Below, piece after piece: positions 56,274 to 64,000 of a DNA stretch of 64,000 bases (its first letter is position 1; each line of letters begins with the position of its first letter). The translations under genes were made by a program, and so were the position numbers. The notes under the pieces were generated by a model. The model ran no database searches, had not been told where the DNA came from, and saw only the letters and a program-made list of their open reading frames with translations. This DNA is from Rhodocollybia butyracea (Eukaryota > Basidiomycota > Agaricomycetes > Agaricales > Omphalotaceae), in contig JADNRY010000120.1 of assembly GCA_015501585.1 (NCBI GenBank), forward strand, positions 62,001 to 126,000, in the 5' to 3' direction.

Positions 56274-58484
56274 ATGCCAGGACCTGGAGACGATCCGTTT
56301 GAGCGCACCCATAGTGGTAGTCTTCAACAAATGTTCGACAAAGAATGCGATCATCAGTGGATCATAGATCTATACGAAAAATTCACTGGAAAGCCTCTAA
56401 CACGGAGGAAACAAGGGTCCACTCGTATCATAGCTCGCTGGTGGCCAAGAGATCCTAAAGGAAAAATGATTCGGGATGTACAAGCTGGAAAGGAAACGCC
56501 GAACAGCACTCATCTCTGGGGACAAGTAAGCACTATTTATGTTTATGCTACTTTAAGACTGACCGAGTGGCAGACGTTGTTGGACTTTTTCAGATTTCAA
56601 AGATGGCCAGATCAGCCACACGTAATGACGACCTCTACCAGTAGCAGGCTCTCTCGATGGATGGTGTGTCATATCCCTCGTTCTGTCTGCTCATTGCTAA
56701 TTCATCTTTGTAGATGGAGAACGGGGAATCAGAGCACTCGAAGGATGACATGGAATGGGCAGCGAGAGAGGAAGAACCGAAATTAAAGCCTGGGGCAGAT
56801 ATGATGGAAATAATTTATGCCAGGGACCTAATGGTGATGATGGGCTTGAGTGGCGAGTCAATGATTCCCGATAATCAGGACGAGCAGGTCAAGGTTTTTT
56901 TTTTCTCCTCTTATATTGTAGTTGATACATCGTCCAGATCAAAAAGTCTCCTGTACTTCCCTTCGACTACAGCAACTACCCGGATCCTTGGCCTCTCATT
57001 CCTTTCTCTTCAAAACCACCCAATCTTCAGTCACATATTCCTTTCCATCTTCTCCCAGAAACGTTGATTGTCCATGATCCGTTTGAACTTCTCCGTGGAA
57101 ATGCACGCTGCAGGGATCTAGATGATGCCTGGACTTCTGTAGAGGATATCGTTCACAAGTACCGTCTTAACCTGACGGTGGATTCTATCCGGCAGACTAT
57201 CGATGCGGAACGAGCCAAGATTACAGAGGCGGCGGAGAGCGCAGAACCTATTATGATTGGTGTCTTGACGAAAGCTGACAGTGAATTTCCGCCCGAAGTC
57301 TCTTCTGAGATATCAGGCATTGCGTACAAGCTGACAGTCCCTCCGCCTCCGCCTCCACAGAAATCCACTCCCGAAGCCCACCTTTATATCTCTCCTGCGC
57401 AAGCGATCGGAAGAGGCAATCACTCTTATGTCTATCGTGCTGAATGGGATGTTCCTCGCTCTGTATTTTCGAATCCAAAAATTTGCACGACATGTGTAAC
57501 AGAAGCCGCAGTGAACATTTTGCAAGTGATGAATGAGAAGTCGGAGAAGGCTCCTTTGGATCTCACGCCTGGAACCTTTATTCGACTTGAAAAACGTACA
57601 TCTCGACTTACCTTTTCCTTCGTTGCAGATGCGACTGCGCCGATCGACAAAGATAAACAGCATACCCTAGAAGAGGCCACTACGCTGTCTTATGCGGAAT
57701 TCACTGGCCCCATTTCCACTTTACACGTCGATACCGTTCCTTGGTACGATTCAGCCTCAACGGATCCTCCTCCTTGCCCACATCTTTGGCAAGAATTTGT
57801 CTCAGGGCCGCTTCCCGGACCAGTGCCGCCCACTACCAAGGTATCTGTTGCCGCAAAGTTGTCAATGCCCGGAGATGCTCATCTTGAGAGGGAGGCCATT
57901 AATTACCAGCATTTTGGATCACAGTTCTCGCAGAATTGGACCGGATACACGCTTGCGTATCCTATCCAGAACCCCACTCCTATGAATGCAATTACGCCAG
58001 TCTTTTATGGGTACTACTCGAAAGAGAAATCCGCTGACGCATCGGATTCAGAATACTACAGCCCGATCCTTCTCCTTGAAGACTGTGGTGAACAGATCGA
58101 CCCGGAGGAACTCGACTTTGATGATAGGTATGTATCAGTCATATTTGGACTCGTACCATTACTTAGTGAATTGATCTTTGTAGGCAAGAATGTGGCGCTC
58201 TGCTTTTGCGATTGCACTACCACGGCTGGACGCAGGGCTCCTACGCGTCTCGAAATATCCTGGTCCAGCGTGGAGATCCTGGCGATTTTCCTTTGATGAA
58301 GTCACAGCAGGATAGGCGATTTAGATTGATAGATTTTGGGCGGGCGAAGAGTCTGAAGAAGGCGAAGGAAGCTGATTTGAAACGAGGTGATGAAAAAAAT
58401 ACTGAGGCGGATGCATGGGATCTTCAACGATTCAATGAGAAGAGTGAGATTGGGAACGTGCTTTGTTTTGAATTCCCTACATGA
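56274..58484 (+). CDS. Kinase-fold protein lacking the catalytic-loop Asp (copy 2)
   Basis: Five exons: 56274-56525, 56574-56663, 56714-56887, 56938-58127 and 58184-58484; 668 residues, in phase. Highly similar to copy 1 and with the same exon plan. The start differs: MPGPGDDPFERTHSGSLQ adds 12 residues before QMFDKECDHQW. Key sites: AIGRGNHSYVYRAEW, TEAAVNILQ (the VAVK-type Lys of copy 1 is Asn here), YYSPILLLEDCGE, YHGWTQGSYASRNILVQ and RLIDFGRAKS. Loss of the lysine on top of the missing HRD Asp makes this copy even less likely to be an active kinase. Both copies are intact, so a non-catalytic role is plausible. Confidence 0.75.
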
Positions 58485-58883
58485 TGACGGAGAAGCTAGG
58501 AGAAGGTATAACGATCTGTATGAAAACTGAAAAAACACTCTGTGAATTTTGACACAATAACCTGTAATTATCTGATCAAGAGCATGCGTTCATTGAAGTA
58601 GCCTAGCTAGCTAGCTGTTCTTTGCAAAGAGAATACTCCTTTATTATTGAAGTGCATTCGGTTTCTGCAATGTAGCAGTCAGGCTCACAGCCTGTGCAAT
58701 ATATTGACATCAGAACTGGCGCGTTTGAAGGAGACCATTTCACAAACAGGTGAGGGGGCTCGGGGAACATCTATTCTACATTGGCCACAAAAAGTACTAG
58801 TACGGAGTCTTACAACCGAGAGGGGAGATATACCATTCCTTGAATCACCACGGAACAACATTAGACAGTCAAGTATCATCGTA
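58485..58883. other. Intergenic region
   Basis: End of duplication unit 2 (to about 58600) and a CTAG microsatellite near 58602. No gene. Confidence 0.45.
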
Positions 58884-60519
58884 TCACACCTGCACGCCAT
58901 TCGTCCCGGAAACCACCACTCTCAAACCCGCCTCATCCAAGATTCGTAGCGGTTCGTAAACTTCCGCATCGACCTCTCGCCAATCAAACTTGAGAACGAC
59001 GGATCGCATACAGGCTCTGCCGATAGCTAACATCGCCGCAGACAGTTCCGAGCCAGGTTTGAACCACCGTGATTCGATCATCCTAATAAAACCGCGGTCA
59101 TTAAATGTTTGACTCAACCGGGAAATTAGATGAAGACTGTGTAATTTTTGAACAAGGGAGGTAGATGTGAATCGGTGCTGTAAGCTCGAGATGAGGTGCG
59201 CAGTGATTGGGCTCCTCTGGTCCCATCGACATAACAAGGCGTCGTCAATTTCGAGATGGAGTAGAGATGGCATGACTCGAATGGCTGCGATAAGGTCCAA
59301 ATCGGAGAGAGATAGACCACGGAGGGCGAATGTGGTAATCACACAAGATGATCTCGATACAAACGAAATGAAAGCGTTCCCTGGCCACTCTTTGGCGTTT
59401 TCTGGACTTTGCACATGAAGTACATTCAAGGAAGGAAAGTCGAAGGAGGAAAACACTATATCCGAGTTTGATTTTGATTTATCGGTTTTTTTCCATGACC
59501 ATAAGTGATGTGATGTTGCGCCATGTACCCTGTGTTGTATCGGATGGTTGAAGTCCGAGATCCAAGGCAAGAGACTTCACAGAAGGACAACTGTGGAGGG
59601 CTTCTGCCAACTCTCTTACTGGTGGCGACCTCTTACTAAATTCGAGATGATGTAGTTGATTGTATGGAATCTTGGATTTCGGTACTCCGGTAGTATGAAG
59701 TGCAGAAAGTTTTGGGGAATATTCAAAGCGATCCAAGTCGGAAGGCCCAAGCCCGACCCAGTTTTTAAACGCCAGTTCTACAAGCGAAGGAAATTGCAGC
59801 TGCGAGAGTATTTTATGAAAATCCAACGTGTAAGATCCATTATACTCGAAAGATTTCCAGCGTTGAGCGTGCTGCGCAAGGTGAACTAGAGAAGGAAACT
59901 CCCCTTTATAAACAGAGCCCCGTAGATCTAGTGCAAGGCTCAATGGACAATCAACCGATCTTTCCAAATATCGGGCAACAGTATCAACGAAACCAGCCTG
60001 TGATTTCGCTTGATCCAGTGTAGCAATGCATATCTCCAGCTTCAGGTTAGCCCACAAACATGGGGTAGACAGCGCAAGCGTACGCCAACGAGAACATACG
60101 GAGCTGATTACCATTGTAGGAAGATAAGTGATGGCGCGATATTTGAGTGTGGTGGTGGGATGGTGCTCGTTTGACACCCACGGATAGCTCTGGAGAAAAT
60201 TTTCCTTGCACGCATATTGAAGGATATTCAGCAAGATTTCGTTCGACAACCTCCGCATTGGGCACAGCAAAGCGCGTAGCTTGGCGCGATGGGTCTCGAG
60301 TCGGTGTTTTTGCACCTGGACGAGCATGAGCTCGCTTTGGATACGAGCCAACTCGGCATCGTGTTCTTTGATATCTTTATCCACCAGAGCCAGCATCTCC
60401 TTGAGATCTTTCGCTCGTTCTGGGGTAACTACGAATGGCCCAAATTCCGACCGAAGTTCATCTTCCATTTCAGCTAGTTCCGCGGAGCCCAAGTTCAAGT
60501 GTAATTTCATGGACTTCAT
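58884..60519 (-). pseudogene. F-box/LRR-type protein gene with one-base frameshift
   Basis: Starts at 60519 (MKSMKLHLNLG). A coiled-coil segment (about residues 40-80) is followed by the F-box CPMRRLSNEILLNILQYAC (near 87-105), the VCSRWRTLALSTPCLWANL motif, and repeated leucine-rich stretches (SLVHLAQH, SLVELAFKNW, LHHLEF). The frame ends as MVMEKNR at 59479. In the next frame it continues as KKTDKSKSNSDIVFSS to 58884 with FPSLNVLHVQ and SLLHLEIDD. The shift is at a T7 run on the plus strand (59486-59492); one base fewer joins both parts into about 540 residues. F-box proteins recruit substrates to SCF ubiquitin ligases. Either a fresh pseudogene or a homopolymer error. Confidence 0.75.
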
Positions 60520-60637
60520 TTGGCTCGAGCAAGATGATGAGGCGATCTGAAAGTAGAAAGTAAGAGTTAATTACATAGAAAAAACTGTCATATTCACTGA
60601 TAGTATGAGGACCAATTAGTTTGAGCGAGAGTAAGCC

Positions 60638-61603
60638 TCAAGGCAAACGCGAGCAAACGGCCAGGCCCACAGCAGGCGCTATGGGTAGAACCAAGTAGCC
60701 AATGGAGATAGACGCGGATAAGTGTTGTAGGCTCGAGATGAGATCGATGAGATGTGGTCTAATGGATTCAGTCGTCGATATCAAGACGGGGTAGAGATGC
60801 AGCGGGGAGAGATAGGCCATATAGGGCGTGTGCAGTAATCATACAAGATGATCTCCATATGAGATAAAGCGTTATCTGGCCAGGTGGCAGGCTCCGTGGC
60901 ATTTCCACATGAATATCGTTCAAGGAGGGAAAGTCGAAGGAGATAAATACCAGTCTTGTGACGATGGAACTGTCAAGAGAGGTGTTTGTGGAACAGGAAC
61001 GTTGAGGACAGCGTTATTGAGGGCGAGCATGGTTTATCCAGTTTTTGTAATGTTGCAACACGCACCCTCTGCCAACGACTCAATCAAACATTCAATGCCG
61101 TGCAAGGTGGATTAGATTCCGTTTTATTGAATGTAAGTACATTGTACAATGTACTATCCAGTGCAAGGCGCAATCATACAACCTTTCCGCTAAGTTGGCT
61201 GGACGTAGCAGGTATATCTCCAGCGCGAAGTTGATCCACAAACTAGGTGAGGTCAGCGCAAGCTCACGCCAACGGAAGCATACAGAGTTGATTGTCATTG
61301 TGTAATGACGGTAGTTGTGAGTTTGGTGGTGGTTTTTGGTCCGACATGGGTACTCTGGTGGAAAATTTCCTACGCATTTATACAGTGACAGCTCGAGCAT
61401 AAACGAAGTTGACAGCATCACATCGGGATAGGAAAGCACGTAGCTTTGCCCTCTACTAGTACTACTAGTTCTCGAGTCCCTCTTTTTGTGCACGCCGCCG
61501 CCTGAAACGATACGAGCCATCTTGGATCCCTATTATTCTTTGGTGTTTTGTCTGCGAGAGCCAGTATCTCCTTGAGCTCTTCTGCTTGTTCTGGGAAAAC
61601 CAC
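60638..61603 (-). pseudogene. F-box gene relic, paralog of the upstream F-box gene
   Basis: Minus-strand pieces in different frames align in order with the gene at 58884-60519: QAEELKEILALADK (61.58 kb) with ERAKDLKEMLALVDK; FPPEYPCRTKNHHQTHNYRHYTM and NSVCFRWRELALTSPSLWINFALEI (61.2-61.35 kb) with the post-F-box region; and HLIDLISSLQHLSASIS (60.7 kb) with AHLISSLQHRFTSTS. Many frameshifts and losses. Confidence 0.75.
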
Positions 61604-61671
61604 GATTGCCCAAATTTTGAAATTTCAGCCTACAGCTAAGTAGTTTCGTTCAAAGGAAGGAAGGAGTCAGC

Positions 61672-61717
61672 AAGGTTAGGTTAGGTTAGGTTTATTACCG
61701 GCTTGGACAAGTGCTGA
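61672..61717 (+). repeat. TTAGG-headed direct repeat, left copy
   Basis: CAAGGTTAGGTTAGGTTAGG followed by TTTATTACCGGCTTGGAC and AAGTGCTG. The same 46-47 bp string recurs at 62245-62291 with one extra C. Confidence 0.8.
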
Positions 61718-62244
61718 TACGCCGGGATCCGAGAAGCTACCTGATGTATCTATTTATGTACATCATCGTCTCGGGGCCAACTCTCGGGTGTCCGGACGAG
61801 CTCACTACGCTTGGTAGCGGTAGATCCGTGAGCCACAAGAGAGACCAAGAGTACAGGAATCAAAGCTAAATTAAAAGTATCTACTGCAAGACTATGTCAC
61901 GGTGTTCATATAATGGGCATCATAAATAGTTAAGTATTCTTCTTTTAAAGCCAACCTCTTTAAAGCCAACCTCGCACAGCAAAAGCAACGTGAACCTGAC
62001 GCCGTCTCAAGCTCGGGCAATCGAAGTGTGGTTGTCCGGCAGCGGGCCGGTACGGAATCTGTGGCTAGTGCGAAGCAGCAAATGTCGTCGTCGTCGTTTT
62101 TCATGCCGACGAGGAAGAGATTTCCTTTATCCACGAAACTTGAGCAACAGTAGTTGTATGCACATATATGGCGAATTTCAGTGGAATCGACGGTGCGATG
62201 AGCTGGATTACTTCGACAGTTTTGGATGATGGACGTTCAAATGT

Positions 62245-62291
62245 CAAGGTTAGGTTAGGTTAGGTTTATTACCGGCTTGGACCAAGTGCTG
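62245..62291 (+). repeat. TTAGG-headed direct repeat, right copy
   Basis: Matches 61672-61717 except for one inserted C (GGACCAAG). The two copies are about 575 bp apart. Confidence 0.8.
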
Positions 62292-62457
62292 GAATAACCG
62301 CGAATCGAGAAAAATTGACAAGCGCCCATATCACTGGACTAATATAAAAACCCGGAGCCGTTCTGGTGACTTCATCCATCTCTCCTGTAAGATTGTTTTT
62401 TTTGTCATTCAACCTCGCCATAATGTTACTTGTCTCGCAGATTGTGCCAAAACTAAA

Positions 62458-64000
62458 ATGGACGGATCATCTGAGCCAACTTCAACGTCGAGTTCTCTCT
62501 CGGAAATTAGCCCACTGCTCAGAAAGCAGCGTCAAAGACAGATTCCTACTCTAAAACTGATATGGTCAGAAACTCTTGTTGTGATGAAGTATGCGTTGCC
62601 TATATTCGGGTGAGTTCTATTACTCTAGCCTAATTCTTGTTGCTAAACGCGCTGGTTCGTAGAATCAACATCCTAGAATACTCCCTCGTGTTCGTCTCTG
62701 TGCTCTCTATCGGACATCAAGGAACGACCGCTCTTGCTGCTGTCACTATCGGCGAAATGTCTGTCAATATCACTGGCTTAAGCATCATAATGGGATTTGC
62801 GAGTGCACTGGATACCGTGCTACCTTCAGCGTGGACGAGTGAAAGACCGGAATTAGTTGGGCTTTGGACGCAGAGGATGATGTTGATCGTTGGATTAACT
62901 TTGCTGCCGATAATAACGCTCTGGATGAACGCAGAAGCCATCCTATTGAAACTTAAACAAGAACCAGAAGTCGCGAGGCTGGCTGCGCTGTATCTACGCT
63001 GTATGTGTTTTGGTGTTCCTGGTACGTCATACCTTTGACTCTTTCCGAGGATTCACTCAACTCATCTACTGCTACTAGCGTTTGCGTTCAATGTTGTGGG
63101 AAGGTGCGCTATGATTCCACGTTAAGCAAAACGATATTAACTGACACAGGCGGTATCTGCAATGCCAAGGCGCGTCATAATCGAAATCATCTAATGTTCT
63201 TGAACCTCATACCTGTACCTCTCCTTTCAGGTCTTTTTTCGGTTCCAACACGCATTATCATCGTCATAGCACCAATAAACGTGCTACTAAATTACCTCTT
63301 AGGCGCGTCTATATCTTTCAATCAGCGTGTATCTCCTAAACTTGTTCCCTCGAAACAGTCTGGGGTCCACCATTAACGCGCCTAGGATTCATAGGAGCTC
63401 CTCTGGCAACTTCTGCCTCGTATTACCTCTTGTCTCTATCGTACATCGTTTATGGTGTATTCTGGGTCGATAGAAAGGCTTGGTACCCGATCACGTTCAA
63501 CAACCTGCAGGGTGTATTCGGTTGGCAGAATTTAGGTCTCTTATTCAAGCTGGGTTTGGCAGGTGTAGGTGAGCGTCTAGACGTCTATGGTTGGCTCGTC
63601 GTTCTCCGTCGCTAAACTAGTGTAGGCCAAACGGTCTCCGAGTGGTGGAGCTGGGAAATCTGTGCTCTTGTTGCTTCCCAGTGAGTCCTTTTGCGCTCTT
63701 GTATCCTCGTTGAATTACACTCTTAGCTCATAATATAACAGGTTAGGCTCGGACGCTGTCCTTGCTTCCCAGTCCATCCTTGTCGTCACGTCATCCATTA
63801 CGTGGCAAATTCCTTTCGCGCTGGGTATCGCTGCTTCCATACGGTTAGTTCGGCTTGAAAACTTCTCAAATTATGGTATTCAAACAACGAATAGGATTGG
63901 AAATCTTCTCGGAAAAGGAGAAGCTCTAGGTGCGGGCGCCGCCGCCAAGGGGACGATACTGGCTGGGTTAGTTTTTGCGAGTATTATGAGGTATGTATGC
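62458..64000 (+). CDS. MATE-family efflux transporter, partial (runs off the window)
   Basis: ATG at 62458 (MDGSSEPTSTSSS). Exons 62458-62609, 62663-63021, 63079-63103, 63150-63169, 63231-63302, 63359-63568, 63626-63680, 63742-63843 and 63895-63990; the phase is kept through all. MATE landmarks: GFASALDTVLPSAWTSE, FGVPAFAFN, GLFSVPTRIIIVIAPINVLLNYLLVWGPP, LGFIGAPLATSASYYLL, GLAGVGQTVSEWWSWEI, ASQSILVV and SIRIGNLLGKGEA. Two introns have the GC donor GCGCGT (63170-63230 and 63303-63358); without them the exons do not join. Exon 4 is 20 nt. Proton- or sodium-coupled export of organic cations or metabolites is expected. The rest of the gene lies beyond 64000. Confidence 0.9.

Larger units (their letters stand above)
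61604..62457. other. Intergenic region with paired TTAGG-headed repeats
   Basis: No gene supported. It contains two direct repeats (61672-61717 and 62245-62291) and the MATE promoter region. Confidence 0.5.

Overview
The window looks like a chromosome segment of a mushroom-forming basidiomycete (Agaricomycetes). Genes are dense with 50-65 nt introns, and the families are typical of that group: ZPR1, a KIAA1143/DUF4604 protein, aryl-alcohol-dehydrogenase-type aldo-keto reductases, GH10 xylanase, GH18 chitinase, a Kre9/Knh1-type secreted protein, F-box proteins, an EF-hand/ZZ protein, and Ty1/copia, Ty3/gypsy and Mutator-like elements. All gene models were spliced by hand from the sequence; no database was searched.

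Left part (1-5200): a DUF4604 gene, a 539-bp Mutator-type MITE with a 9-bp target duplication (1441-1979), an intact six-exon aldo-keto reductase, and the 3' half of a BTB/POZ-domain gene on the minus strand. The 5' half of that BTB gene is 23 kb away (28616-29184). Between the halves is a three-level nest: a copia element (10826-15992, identical LTRs, TSD GATAC) inside gag of a gypsy element (5714-22388, 888-bp LTRs, TSD GCAG), inside a subterminal minisatellite of a Mutator-like element (5201-28615, TIRs, 10-bp TSD CGAGTGCCTT), inside the BTB exon. The Mutator-like element encodes a giant transposase that joins a GCM/WRKY-type zinc finger and a DDE core to a cysteine-peptidase-like box, a PHD-like finger and a probable chromatin-binding C-terminal region. 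It carries two in-frame TGA codons.

Middle part (29-46 kb): a large EF-hand plus ZZ-finger gene (minus), a second intact aldo-keto reductase with the same six-exon layout as the first, a small Kre9/Knh1-type gene with a 15-nt exon, a pure 153-nt poly(A) tract flanked by a short direct repeat, ZPR1, and an amino-acid permease (minus).

Right part (46-64 kb): a second MITE-like inverted-repeat unit, a GH18 gene with a Ser/Ala/Pro minisatellite tail and two compensating frameshifts, a GH10 gene cut short at the last barrel strand, a tandem pair of kinase-fold genes that lack the catalytic-loop Asp, an F-box gene with a one-base frameshift next to an older F-box pseudogene, a pair of TTAGG-headed direct repeats, and the first nine exons of a MATE transporter that runs off the window.

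A cross-cutting feature is the use of GC-AG introns: six in four genes, three of them with the donor GCGCGT.
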